64,000 nucleotides of DNA. It comes from an uncultured Sediminibacterium sp. GTDB lineage: Bacteria; Bacteroidota; Bacteroidia; Chitinophagales; Chitinophagaceae. Below, piece after piece: positions 42,926 to 51,827 of the stretch. The DNA lies in NCBI RefSeq assembly GCF_946481145.1, contig NZ_CAMLMJ010000007.1, positions 1-64,000 on the forward strand, given 5' to 3'. Position 1 is the first letter of the stretch; every line of letters begins with the position of its first letter. A model generated the notes under the pieces. It was not told where the DNA came from. It made no database searches and saw nothing but the letters and a program-made list of their open reading frames with translations. Position numbers and translations under genes: made by a program.

Positions 42926-43519
42926 TTACCAAAGTCTGACGCCCGTTTTAAACGATAACCGTCGAAACGTGTAATCCATACGCCTTTCATTATCCAGTGA
43001 TCCGGGTTGAGGTACCGGCCACCCCCATATCCAATCATAACGCCTATCGTAGATTTCTGTGTTCTTCTTTACGGAATAACCTAAGCTGAATGAAAGCAAC
43101 TGCTTTTTCCCTAATGGGATTTGGTATCCAATACCAACATCTGTATAAAGACCCATTTCGAATTCGCTTTTTATGTTTCCCCCTGCTAGGTAAACAATTT
43201 TGTATTGCTCCTCTAACGGCCAGGGAATACTATACCCAAGGTTCACAACCGCAAATGCTCTCTTGTCTTTGCCAAAAAAATATCGGGTATCCAGAAATAA
43301 CGGCAAAGACCTAATCTTGTAGTAGTCTAATCCCGTTCCAATTCCAAATTGCCAGTTATTTTTTTGGATACCACCAACTACCTGAAATTGAAAGCTTGTT
43401 GAGTGGTCTCCATCTAACACTCCTATTTGTGGCATCAGGTATGATCTAGTTTGTTTCGATTTTTGTGCTACAGCCATTACACAAAAACATAAAAGCAAAA
43501 GAGAAAGTAAATATTTCAT
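42926..43519 (-). CDS. Outer-membrane beta-barrel-like protein
   Basis: This 197-residue protein has a signal peptide (KYLLSLLLLCFCVMAVAQ) and strand-like alternating segments (TSFQFQVVGGIQKNNWQFGIGTGLDYY, AFAVVNLGYSIPW, MGLYTDVGIGYQIPLG, LLSFSLGYSVKKN) and ends in FRRLSFKTGVRLW. This is the pattern of a small outer-membrane barrel. I do not recognise a named family. It lies 17 nt downstream of the beta-propeller lipoprotein gene, and the two are probably one transcript. Confidence 0.7.
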   Translation of the reverse strand: MKYLLSLLLLCFCVMAVAQKSKQTRSYLMPQIGVLDGDHSTSFQFQVVGGIQKNNWQFGIGTGLDYYKIRSLPLFLDTRYFFGKDKRAFAVVNLGYSIPWPLEEQYKIVYLAGGNIKSEFEMGLYTDVGIGYQIPLGKKQLLSFSLGYSVKKNTEIYDRRYDWIWGWPVPQPGSLDNERRMDYTFRRLSFKTGVRLW

Positions 43520-43536
43520 ATCACTGCTTTTAACTA

Positions 43537-44796
43537 TTAATTTTTAGAAACCTGAATTTTACTCACCAGCTTTGCATCTACAGGTGTTTGATAGTCTACC
43601 AGGTAAATTCCATCAGTCGCTACAACAATGGCCACACCCTGATATGCAATTACATCTACTGCATCAAACCCAACGATTGTTTTAATGAGTTTGATAGCCG
43701 ATACATTGTTGGCATCAAATATTTTCAGACCACTGGTTCCATCACAAATAAGCAGTAGATCTCCGTCTTTTGACAGTCCCCTTGGACCAGCTAATGGATA
43801 GGATTTAATTAACTGTGGTGATTGCAGATTTTTGATGTTTAATACATCCAGTTGATTGTTAAAACCACCACATAGGCCTCCTCCTTTTAGTGTTACAAAT
43901 GCATAATCACCTTCGGCAATTACAGGATCACAGGCCCTTGTGTGAACAAATTGACCAAGTGGTTGCGGATTATCCGGATTCGAGGCATTATAGATGTACA
44001 TACCTGTTTGTGCGCCAATAAACAGATTTTGTTGATAGGGGAATATTGTTTCAATATCGCCCCTGTTAAGAGCTATTTCCTTAACATATACCGGAGCATC
44101 AGGTACTGTTACATTAAACACTTTGAGGTCATCATGACTCACTGTATATAAACGTTGCTGTTGTTGCCCGAAACGTGCTGTTGATCCTGCAATACCTGTA
44201 GCCGCAGTACCAGCAAATGCTCCTGTGTTGGAACGGAAGGAAGAGAAAAACATTAAACCACCGGAATTAAATTCAAAATTATTTCCCCTTACAGGTCCTG
44301 GATAATCTCTTTTTATGACGGTATCTACTTTTACCCATTTTTGTATTACCTGTGAAGTATCTGCAATAAATGAACCGTAATAACGATGTGGAAATACACC
44401 ATTCAAAAATTGCTTCACTTTTACCTGGTGTGGGTCTGCAATATCAATAGTAACCAGATCTGTATAACAATCGGCATATAAAGTTGTTCCATTAACAGCC
44501 ATATCCATACATCCTGGAATATGTATAAAGCCAATTTTTTGTGGCTTTGTTATATCAGCAAGGTCAATTATATGAATCCCTTTATCTACATCATTGAGAA
44601 ATAAATAATTTCCCAACAAAACGATTTTACCCGGGTTCTCAATTGCTGTGGAGGACGCATTTCGGATACCGGCTTTTACTTCGTCTTTCGTTTGGTAAAC
44701 TGGTCGATAAAAACTGTATGATTCTTCCACCGTATCTTTCATACATCCGGTAAAAAAAATCAGGATGGCCAATAAGCAGTAGTATTGTGTTTTCAT
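43537..44796 (-). CDS. LVIVD-repeat beta-propeller lipoprotein
   Basis: This 419-residue lipoprotein has a lipobox in LIFFTGCMKD (Cys18). The body contains repeats of the LVIVD type, short beta-propeller blades of the form GxxLYxxxxxxxLxIxDIxDPxxP, such as GNYLFLNDVDKGIHIIDLADITKP, GTTLYADCYTDLVTIDIADPHQV and QRLYTVSHDDLKVFNVTVPDAPV. The family is common at the surface of Bacteroidota and other bacteria; its ligand is not known. It is followed by the barrel gene at 42926 and preceded by the sigma/anti-sigma pair, all on the minus strand. Confidence 0.82.
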   Translation of the reverse strand: MKTQYYCLLAILIFFTGCMKDTVEESYSFYRPVYQTKDEVKAGIRNASSTAIENPGKIVLLGNYLFLNDVDKGIHIIDLADITKPQKIGFIHIPGCMDMAVNGTTLYADCYTDLVTIDIADPHQVKVKQFLNGVFPHRYYGSFIADTSQVIQKWVKVDTVIKRDYPGPVRGNNFEFNSGGLMFFSSFRSNTGAFAGTAATGIAGSTARFGQQQQRLYTVSHDDLKVFNVTVPDAPVYVKEIALNRGDIETIFPYQQNLFIGAQTGMYIYNASNPDNPQPLGQFVHTRACDPVIAEGDYAFVTLKGGGLCGGFNNQLDVLNIKNLQSPQLIKSYPLAGPRGLSKDGDLLLICDGTSGLKIFDANNVSAIKLIKTIVGFDAVDVIAYQGVAIVVATDGIYLVDYQTPVDAKLVSKIQVSKN

Positions 44797-44849
44797 ACAA
44801 ATATGTTTAATACTTGTCTGACCCCACCATCATTACTACCGTTGCATCA

Positions 44850-46310
44850 TTACTTATTGCTTCGGTTAATATTTAAGGTCATTCTAATAGAAGGAGAAAA
44901 TAAATGCTGGTTTACACCAGCTTGCTTAGACAAATTACTCAGGAAATATTGCACTTGTGGACCTACATAAATTGTTTTCTTTTTACCCAACCCAATATCA
45001 ATACCACCGGATATATCCAATTGCACCGAACGAATCAACGACTTATTTTGAAACAAATAAGTACCTGATCCATTGTTACCCAGATGTAAGCCATTACTAG
45101 CTATAAGTATATTGGTACCTATTCCTCCATACCAATGCATATCGGCTTTTTTAAACCAGTTCAAAGTATGGGCATATCGAAGACCTATTTGAAGAAAATG
45201 ATAATTGGAAGTATAGGAGGTACTGTCTTTAATTGAATAATAACGGTTCGCCTCATTTGTACGGTTTACATTACTAAATTGAACCGTTCCGTTATTAACA
45301 GCTCCAATACCTGTTTTGGTAGTGTACAATTGATAACCTGAAATTACACTGATCGCATGCTGCGAACGTTTTCCGAATGGTCTTATAAGTTCTACAAAAG
45401 CTCCAAAAGAAAAAGCATCCCTCACTACGGGAGTATTATTGTTTGAACCAACAGATCCTGAAGTCCCCGGCGGAGTAGTTATTGGTGACCCATTACCCAT
45501 GAATGCATTGCTGTAAGCATTCTCATTCGTCTTTTCAAATAAGGAACGTAATGAATTGCGTATACCACTAAAACCCAAATTCGCACCGGCACGCCATTGC
45601 CATTTATTTTTTTTCGATTCTTTTTTTGTAACAACAGAATCTGCATTTTCTGTTAATCTTTGCGATTCATTTTTTTGTTGGATTATTGTAGAATCAGCCT
45701 TATTGATATCTTGAGTTGAAGTACTAGCCGAAGAGTCAGTTGTTACCGTTGTATTAGCATTTGTAAATGTTTCCTCTAGCGCTTCTTTTTCAGTGGCAAT
45801 TTTATTCAGAGAAGTATCCATCCATTTTCTTTCCGTTAATTTTTCTGTAACAGGAATCTGGGTGATCAATCCATCCTTCTTCAAAGTAGATTCAATTTTA
45901 CCAACAGGTGCATCTGCCAATGATTTCGAAGTAATATTTGATCCATTAAAATTGATACGACTTTTTGCTGTAAGATTTTTTGCAGATTGAATATTGCCAG
46001 TAACTATATCAGTCTTTTCCATGCCAGGTTGTAAGGTAGCAGGCGGCATTGAATTTGTTTCAGTATTTTGTTTTGGTTCTGTTACCTGTTTGTGTTGACT
46101 AATTACTTCTTCCTGATTATTAAATTGATACATCCACCATAAAGAGGCAACAGATAATCCCGCCAATAGAAAAAACATCCATAAAACCCAGCGACGTTTT
46201 TTTTCTTTCTTTAAACTTGCAGCAACAGAATCCCATACTACTGCATTTGGTTTAATGCGCAAGTCAGAAAGTTCTTCCCGAACCTGTTGTTCAAAAGACT
46301 TATCGGACAT
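44850..46310 (-). CDS. Anti-sigma-like membrane protein with outer-membrane beta-barrel-like C-terminus
   Basis: This 486-residue protein has a short cytoplasmic N-terminus (SFEQQVREELSDLRIKPNAVVWDSV) like Bacteroidota anti-sigma proteins, one membrane segment (WVLWMFFLLAGLSVASLWWM, about 41-60), a long Ser/Thr/Lys/Asn-rich linker (about 65-230) and a C-terminal beta-rich domain (WQWRAGANLGFSGI to SPSIRMTLNINRS) resembling an outer-membrane barrel. Its ATG overlaps the sigma gene stop by 11 nt, which indicates translational coupling. It probably controls the sigma factor encoded just upstream. Joining the two membranes in one chain would be notable, if both ends are as predicted. Confidence 0.75.
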   Translation of the reverse strand: MSDKSFEQQVREELSDLRIKPNAVVWDSVAASLKKEKKRRWVLWMFFLLAGLSVASLWWMYQFNNQEEVISQHKQVTEPKQNTETNSMPPATLQPGMEKTDIVTGNIQSAKNLTAKSRINFNGSNITSKSLADAPVGKIESTLKKDGLITQIPVTEKLTERKWMDTSLNKIATEKEALEETFTNANTTVTTDSSASTSTQDINKADSTIIQQKNESQRLTENADSVVTKKESKKNKWQWRAGANLGFSGIRNSLRSLFEKTNENAYSNAFMGNGSPITTPPGTSGSVGSNNNTPVVRDAFSFGAFVELIRPFGKRSQHAISVISGYQLYTTKTGIGAVNNGTVQFSNVNRTNEANRYYSIKDSTSYTSNYHFLQIGLRYAHTLNWFKKADMHWYGGIGTNILIASNGLHLGNNGSGTYLFQNKSLIRSVQLDISGGIDIGLGKKKTIYVGPQVQYFLSNLSKQAGVNQHLFSPSIRMTLNINRSNK

Positions 46311-46860
46311 AACGATCTTTTTTTCCTGTTAGCGAATGTTTTTCCAGCCAATTAATCAGTAAACCCCGGGCCCTTGCATATTGTGACCTGCTGGTTCCCT
46401 CACTGATGCCTAATATTTTTGCGATCTCTACATGTGAATATCCTTCCACAGCATAAAGGTTAAAGATGGTCTGATACCCCGCTGGTAGCTGGCGTATCAA
46501 ATTCAATAAATCCTTCATATTCAGATGAATATCCGGTTGTTGTGTATCTACAGGGTGTAATTGAGCATCTTCAAATGCAAGATCGAGCTGGTAACGGGGC
46601 TTTCGTTTGAGGTAATTAATGGCAGTATTTACCATAATCCGCCTTATCCAGGCACCCAGGTCTCCCTCCGATCTGAACTGGTGCAGGTTCTGAAATACCT
46701 TAATAAATCCCTGCTGTAATACTTCTTCCGCATCATTCATGCTTTTCGTATAACGGTAACAGGTACCGAGCATCTGCTCCGCATAGGAATCATACAGCAG
46801 CTTCTGGGCCGCTGGCACCTGTCTCAGGCAGTCTTTTACCAGTTTTTGTTCGTCCTGCAT
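46300..46860 (-). CDS. ECF RNA polymerase sigma factor
   Basis: This protein of about 186 residues is an extracytoplasmic-function sigma-70 factor. Region 2 is seen in MLGTCYRYTKSMNDAEEVLQQGFIKVFQNLHQF and GAWIRRIMVNTAINYLKRKPR (about 25-80), and region 4 in IRQLPAGYQTIFNLYAVEGYSHVEIAKILGISEGTSRSQYARAR (about 115-165). The ATG at 46860 (MQDEQKLVKDC) is preferred over a GTG at 46884. It is co-transcribed with the anti-sigma-like gene at 44850. It is divergent from bioA, with 119 nt between. Confidence 0.9.
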   Translation of the reverse strand: MQDEQKLVKDCLRQVPAAQKLLYDSYAEQMLGTCYRYTKSMNDAEEVLQQGFIKVFQNLHQFRSEGDLGAWIRRIMVNTAINYLKRKPRYQLDLAFEDAQLHPVDTQQPDIHLNMKDLLNLIRQLPAGYQTIFNLYAVEGYSHVEIAKILGISEGTSRSQYARARGLLINWLEKHSLTGKKDRYVR

Positions 46861-46967
46861 GCAATGAATTCGAGGTTTTGACACAAGGTTATGCGCTTAC
46901 GTTGCATCAACCTTAAAACAACGCAAAACTACCTCGCAGAAAGGCTGTTCTGCTGCCGTTTACATAT

Positions 46968-46975
46968 TACATTTG
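46968..46975 (+). promoter_or_regulatory. -7 box of bioA promoter
   Basis: TACATTTG, a full TAnnTTTG match, then CCGT and the bioA ATG. As with uup and ispH the gap is exactly 4 nt, so a leaderless transcript is expected. No clear -33 TTG is seen. Confidence 0.6.
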
Positions 46976-46979
46976 CCGT

Positions 46980-48248
46980 ATGAGTATAATTGAAAAGGAC
47001 CAAAAGTATATCTGGCACCCTTTCACGAGGCAGAAAAACATGTCGGCCCCCATTCCCATTATTAAGGGAAAAGGAAGCCTGTTATTCGACGAAAATGGCA
47101 AAACCTATATTGATGCCATTAGTAGCTGGTGGGTTACCCTACATGGACATGCCCATCCCTATATTGCCGAAAAAATATACCAGCAGGCACTTGAATTGGA
47201 GCAGGTAATTTTCGCAGGTTTTACCCATCGACCAGCCGTTACCCTTGCGGAAAGATTAATACCTAAATTACCCGGCGATTTTGCCAGGATTTTTTACAGC
47301 GATAATGGTTCTACTTCTACTGAAGTGGCCCTTAAAATGGCCATTCAATTCTGGTGGAACAAGGAGCAAAAACAAAGAAATAAAATCATCGCTTTCAACA
47401 ATAGTTACCATGGAGACACTTTTGGTGCTATGAGTGTTAGCGACCGGAGTGTATTTACCCTCGCATTCCATGATTTATTATTTGATGTGATTTTTATAGA
47501 TACGCCAACCACTGAAAATATAACCGCATTAAAAGCAACCATAGATGCCCATGCTGCCCAAACAGCCGCATTTATCTATGAGCCACTGGTGCAAGGTGCA
47601 GGCGGTATGAACATGTATGAGCCCGCTTTACTGGACCAATTATTGGGCAAAGCCAAAGAACATAATATTGTTTGTATTGCGGATGAAGTCATGACCGGAT
47701 TTGGCAGAACGGGTAAGCTTTTTGCCAGCGAGTACATGGAAAATAAACCAGATATTATTTGTCTGAGTAAAGGATTAACGGGAGGCACTATGGCGCTTGG
47801 CGTAACTGCCTGTACAGATGAAATTTATCAGGCTTATGTGAACGACGACGCCTTAAAAACTTTTTTCCACGGACATTCATTTACAGCAAACCCATTAGCC
47901 TGTACAGCAGCAATAGCAAGCCTGGATCTATTAGAAACAGCTGATTGTTACACGCAAATTGACTGGATATCTGCACAGCAATTACAGTTGGCCGATATTA
48001 TACAAAAAGGCGATTTTCCCGTAAAAGATATACGAACACTCGGAACGATCCTTGCTTTCGAAATTACACAGGGAAAAAAAGAATACCTGAATGAAATCAG
48101 TAGTACCATTACACAAAAAGCCATGCAATCAGGAATATATATCAGACCCCTCGGCAATACAGTTTACCTGATGCCTCCATACTGTATTACCAGCGATGAA
48201 ATGAGCAAAGTACAGCAATGCATAGTAGAAATACTAAATGCGATATAA
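46980..48248 (+). CDS. bioA: Adenosylmethionine-8-amino-7-oxononanoate aminotransferase
   Basis: This 422-residue PLP enzyme makes 7,8-diaminopelargonate from 7-keto-8-aminopelargonate and S-adenosylmethionine in biotin synthesis. Family marks are the N-terminal KYIWHPFTRQKN (about 8-19), SSWWVTLHGHAHPYI, GFTHRPAVTLAERL, FYSDNGSTSTEVALKMAIQFW and YHGDTFGAMSVSDRS, ADEVMTGFGRTGKLFASEY, the PLP lysine in ICLSKGLTGGTMALG (about 262) and FFHGHSFTANPLACTAAIASL. No other bio gene is near, so the pathway is dispersed. The end is followed by a 160-nt gap with nothing notable. Confidence 0.95.
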   Translation: MSIIEKDQKYIWHPFTRQKNMSAPIPIIKGKGSLLFDENGKTYIDAISSWWVTLHGHAHPYIAEKIYQQALELEQVIFAGFTHRPAVTLAERLIPKLPGDFARIFYSDNGSTSTEVALKMAIQFWWNKEQKQRNKIIAFNNSYHGDTFGAMSVSDRSVFTLAFHDLLFDVIFIDTPTTENITALKATIDAHAAQTAAFIYEPLVQGAGGMNMYEPALLDQLLGKAKEHNIVCIADEVMTGFGRTGKLFASEYMENKPDIICLSKGLTGGTMALGVTACTDEIYQAYVNDDALKTFFHGHSFTANPLACTAAIASLDLLETADCYTQIDWISAQQLQLADIIQKGDFPVKDIRTLGTILAFEITQGKKEYLNEISSTITQKAMQSGIYIRPLGNTVYLMPPYCITSDEMSKVQQCIVEILNAI

Positions 48249-48411
48249 CAATCCGGTTATATCGGAGCCTGTATAAATAACCATTTATGTGTATTTCAAA
48301 TTGCGAATAATCTGGTAATTTCGAATTTCCTGACATGTAATACTGACCTTGTGACAATTTTGTGCAATACAATACCCCAATTCGTATTATTAAGTTTTGA
48401 AAAAGTTTTTT

Positions 48412-48903
48412 ATGAAACAATTTTTTTACCTGCTTATTCCGGTATTATTCGCTGTACAGTTGAAGGCCCAAACTCCAACCCTGACAAAAGGTGAAACCAT
48501 TTCTTACCTGAGCAAGAAATTAAAAGAAACCATAGGACATGAATGGTCAAATAATAATGGGTCGATTGGAAAGATAACTACCTGCAATGTAACACAAACA
48601 GAAAAAGGAATTAAAATCGAATTCTGGATTAACAGTCAGCGTTTGGTAAGTTATGAGTTTAACCCTAAACTCATTAGTTCAATCACTGAATACTCAAATG
48701 GATCCAATTCTCCTATTAATGAACTCAGGCTTTCTTTAAAAGGAAATGTATGTATTCACTATAATAATGGTACAACGAGTAGTGTGAGCTATGGTAATAT
48801 GCCTTACCTGAAAGCTGATCCGGATAATTTCCAAAAAATATCCAAAGCCTTTAATCATTTGAAAGCTTTGCTTGCCGCTGAAGATGATCCATTCGGACAA
48901 TAA
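48412..48903 (+). CDS. Secreted protein of unknown function
   Basis: This 163-residue protein has a signal peptide (KQFFYLLIPVLFAVQLKAQ) from the ATG at 48412; the frame also has an ATG 5 codons earlier. I recognise no family. The mature part is about 145 residues, helical at the start (TLTKGETISYLSKKLKETIGHEW), then beta-rich (CNVTQTEKGIKIEFWINSQRLVSYEFNPKLISSI, NELRLSLKGNVCIHYNNGTTSS), ending in a helix with LAAEDDPFGQ. It lies 30 nt ahead of the coiled-coil protein at 48934 on the same strand, and the two are probably one unit. Confidence 0.7.
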   Translation: MKQFFYLLIPVLFAVQLKAQTPTLTKGETISYLSKKLKETIGHEWSNNNGSIGKITTCNVTQTEKGIKIEFWINSQRLVSYEFNPKLISSITEYSNGSNSPINELRLSLKGNVCIHYNNGTTSSVSYGNMPYLKADPDNFQKISKAFNHLKALLAAEDDPFGQ

Positions 48904-48933
48904 TTTTTATTTATTTGCTTAAGTCTTTTTCTT

Positions 48934-50490
48934 ATGAATATGCCTTCTATATACAAATCGCTTGCCTTTACTTTTCTGTTGTGCATTTTTCAACAAATAG
49001 CATATGGTCAAACCGCTGGCAGTGGTGAAGTTTCCTCTATAGAAAGCAAGGCGAATATGATAGAGCAAAATAAATTGAAAATTGAGCTATATAAAAAACA
49101 GTTGATTTCGCTTGACAGTGCCATGAGAGCAAAAGTGCGCGATATGCAGGCAGAATTAGCGGCTATCATTAAGGAAAGAGATGCATTGATAGATGATATG
49201 AAAAAAGGTGCAAAGTGCAGTCAGTGTGGCAAGTATAAGTCTGAATTTGAAAAACAAGGGATTGATTTTGTGAAACACCTCGGTGAGGTTAAAGGATATG
49301 CAATACCAGCCACTACACCTGAACTTGAAGCTACAAGACAGAAATACAATGAGCGTATCGCATTAAAGCGTGTTCAAATACAGAATTACGAGAAAAATGA
49401 CAATGGTAAAATAGCCAAGCAGAAACAGATAAATGACCTGGAAACCGCTAATCAGAATTATTGTAAAGAAATAACTGCACATAGTCGCTCGTACGATACA
49501 AAAGTTTACGCAGAAGCTAAAGCTAAACACAAATCATGGGCCCAGGATCTCATGAACTATGTAACCACTATACTTATAGCAGAAGATAAAGTAGCCATTT
49601 ATAAGGCCCGTATTATACGATATGAAAATGAGTTCAGAACTGCTTCTGACTCAATTCGTGAAGCTGTAAAAGAAAAAACCGAAAACGAAAAACAAAAGCG
49701 AAACGAGAAGGTTACTATAAATGAAAAGAATATTTACCAGTTGAAATTGGATGAAGAAGAATACCTAAGACCTCTAAATGAGCAATTGGGTACATTAAAA
49801 GGACAAAAGATTAAAGTTGATGCTCAACTCAGAACCATTAATCTCAAAGACAGCATTAAACAGGTGCTTAAAATTCAACAAACCGAATTAGTAAGAGATA
49901 TTGTTGCACTTGAAAAAGAAATACTGACCTATAAGACAAATACGAAGAACAAAATTTCGCAACTGGAAAAAGAAAATCAACAACTGAAAAAGGAAGTCTG
50001 GGACCTGACCATCAATCTTTCAAAAGTGCAGGATGCAGAAATTGCGAAAATAAAACCTGGGTACGATAGAAAAAAAGCAGATGCTAATCTCGAAGCAACA
50101 AAAAGTGCCGCAGATGTTAGTAGTGCAAGATCAGTTTTTAGCAGTAAAACCAGTGAATACAGACTAAAAAATCAAGACTATCATAATCTTGTTGAAAAAG
50201 AAGTGTATCGGATGCTTGCGGCTTCACAAAAAGTATCTTGTGGGGTATTCAATGAAATAAGGGGAAAAATTAATGCGAACTGGAATGATGTATCTGGTTG
50301 TGTAGAAAAAATTGCTTCATCAGCCAAGTCTTATAACTATAATGTTTTCAACTCATACTGTGAAACTACTTTTTCAGATGGCAGTATGCTTTCCGGATAC
50401 AAAAGCTTTTTAAGAGGCTTAAGTGCAGAAGACCTGGATGCTGTAAAAGGTACCAGTAATGTAAACTGGCTTGAAAAGATATTGAACTAA
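48934..50490 (+). CDS. Secreted coiled-coil protein of unknown function
   Basis: This 518-residue protein has a signal peptide (IYKSLAFTFLLCIFQQIAYGQ) and is mostly helical and highly charged, with long coiled-coil stretches (about 45-85, 130-190, 245-375). A GAKCSQCGKYKSEFEKQG segment (about 90-107) carries one CxxC pair, possibly a redox or metal site. The C-terminal 90 residues (KVSCGVFNEIRGKINANWNDVSGC, FLRGLSAEDLDAVKGTSN) are different in composition and contain three further cysteines. No family is recognised. It is preceded by the small secreted protein at 48412 and is convergent with the gene at 50498 (7-nt gap). Confidence 0.7.
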   Translation: MNMPSIYKSLAFTFLLCIFQQIAYGQTAGSGEVSSIESKANMIEQNKLKIELYKKQLISLDSAMRAKVRDMQAELAAIIKERDALIDDMKKGAKCSQCGKYKSEFEKQGIDFVKHLGEVKGYAIPATTPELEATRQKYNERIALKRVQIQNYEKNDNGKIAKQKQINDLETANQNYCKEITAHSRSYDTKVYAEAKAKHKSWAQDLMNYVTTILIAEDKVAIYKARIIRYENEFRTASDSIREAVKEKTENEKQKRNEKVTINEKNIYQLKLDEEEYLRPLNEQLGTLKGQKIKVDAQLRTINLKDSIKQVLKIQQTELVRDIVALEKEILTYKTNTKNKISQLEKENQQLKKEVWDLTINLSKVQDAEIAKIKPGYDRKKADANLEATKSAADVSSARSVFSSKTSEYRLKNQDYHNLVEKEVYRMLAASQKVSCGVFNEIRGKINANWNDVSGCVEKIASSAKSYNYNVFNSYCETTFSDGSMLSGYKSFLRGLSAEDLDAVKGTSNVNWLEKILN

Positions 50491-50497
50491 GCCATGT

Positions 50498-51751
50498 TTA
50501 TTTTTTTCGGGGAGGTGGTTTATAGTCGTATGGCAACATGGTAGCCAGCTTCTCCCACCATCCCCAATAACCTGATGAAATGAGGTCAATACCTTCGTAG
50601 TAACTGCCGTTAGACAGCACTGCTATGGTATTTTTACGGGTTAGAAATATTTCAGAAACCACTGGAGATTTAGCCCTTACCGATAACCCATTTGCCTGCA
50701 CATATTCATCTGGCACTTGCTTATACAGGTAAATAACCTGTAAGTGGTCCTCGAAATAAAGTCCGGCAGTAAGACTATCTATCGCAAATGCGATACTATC
50801 ACCAGGCAGCACTTTATCAATCAGCACATTCATTTTTTCCGGTTGCCTCATTACTTTTCTATAATAAGCTGCACTATCGGCATTTCCTTGTCCTAATATA
50901 CTGTCGTTTACCACAATATTACCAACACCATTAGTATAGGCTCGTTTATTATATAATGTTCTTACCCTTTTCTTTTCTTCCTCACTTATTTTAATCAGTT
51001 TCCTGGTTTCAAAACCTTCCTGTATTAATTGATTACGGAACAAGGAACGCATAAAATGCATGAGTGATCCATAATAAGCATCTGCTCTTCTGTTTTCCCA
51101 TCTTTCCTGTAACCTTTTCCGTCCTGTTTCCATTTCTTCGAAAAGAGGATATCCCTGGAAATAAAAAATACGGGTGCTGTAATTGTATTCAAAGGTTTTA
51201 AGATCGTATTTCAGTATATAACCCAATGCCTTGTTTTCAAGTATTATTGGCTCATCGGCAAATGCCCTTAAAATATTTTCTTTTTTGTTGTATCTAAACC
51301 GAATGGTTTCCGGGTTTTTTAATTTGCATTCTTTAGCAAATGCAGAAGTACCTACAAAATTATCAAGAAAGAATTTCCCGTATTTATCCCATCCATTCTT
51401 TTCATAGGGTTCTACAATTACTTCCTGCAAAATATTCACCTTAGGAACAAGATTAATATCAATGGTTTTGGGTAATTGAGCGCTCTGAATTGTAGTGACA
51501 AAAGATTCATATCCAATACAGGATACTACCACATCATACCTTCCCTGCGGGAAATGTTCAATGGTAAAATAACCCTCGGCATTAGTAACAGTTCCGATCG
51601 ATGTATTGCTCAAAAAAACATTGGCCAAATGAATGGGTTGTTTGGTATCTGCTGCTAACACCCTTCCTTTAAGCGTTTGTTGTGCAAGAATTGAAGATGG
51701 AATTAACCAGATAGCAAAGAAAATCAGCAGTTTCCCAAGATTCATAAGCAT
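50498..51751 (-). CDS. Carboxypeptidase-regulatory-like (CarboxypepD_reg) secreted protein
   Basis: This exported protein of about 417 residues starts at 51751 (MLMNLGKLLIFFAIWLIPSSILAQ) or at 51745; the longer open frame begins inside the lysC terminator and is rejected. After the signal peptide comes a CarboxypepD_reg-like domain at about 25-110 (QTLKGRVLAADTKQPIHLANVFLSNTSIGTVTNAEGYFTI, GRYDVVVSCIGYESF), then about 300 residues with no family known to me, including LKNPETIRFRYNKKENILRAFADEP and YEGIDLISSGYWGWWEKLATMLPYDYKPP. The N-terminal domain is that seen on many TonB-dependent receptors, but no receptor barrel follows. Confidence 0.78.
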   Translation of the reverse strand: MLMNLGKLLIFFAIWLIPSSILAQQTLKGRVLAADTKQPIHLANVFLSNTSIGTVTNAEGYFTIEHFPQGRYDVVVSCIGYESFVTTIQSAQLPKTIDINLVPKVNILQEVIVEPYEKNGWDKYGKFFLDNFVGTSAFAKECKLKNPETIRFRYNKKENILRAFADEPIILENKALGYILKYDLKTFEYNYSTRIFYFQGYPLFEEMETGRKRLQERWENRRADAYYGSLMHFMRSLFRNQLIQEGFETRKLIKISEEEKKRVRTLYNKRAYTNGVGNIVVNDSILGQGNADSAAYYRKVMRQPEKMNVLIDKVLPGDSIAFAIDSLTAGLYFEDHLQVIYLYKQVPDEYVQANGLSVRAKSPVVSEIFLTRKNTIAVLSNGSYYEGIDLISSGYWGWWEKLATMLPYDYKPPPRKK

Positions 51752-51773
51752 GTTTAAAGAACCAAGTTCTATT

Positions 51774-51803
51774 AAAAAAGCCATCCTGTAAAAAGGATGG
51801 CTT
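51774..51803 (-). terminator. Terminator of lysC
   Basis: Arms AAGCCATCC (51778-51786) and GGATGGCTT (51795-51803) with an 8-nt loop. On the minus strand a run of six T follows. It lies 24 nt after the lysC stop and overlaps the upstream end of the CarboxypepD_reg frame, which decides that gene's start. Confidence 0.85.
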
Positions 51804-51827
51804 AAATATTAACCTTATTTAACATTC

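Noticed and set aside
51752..51784. Longer start of the CarboxypepD_reg gene
   Set aside because: The ATG at 51784 is inside the lysC terminator stem; the signal peptide begins at 51751 or 51745.
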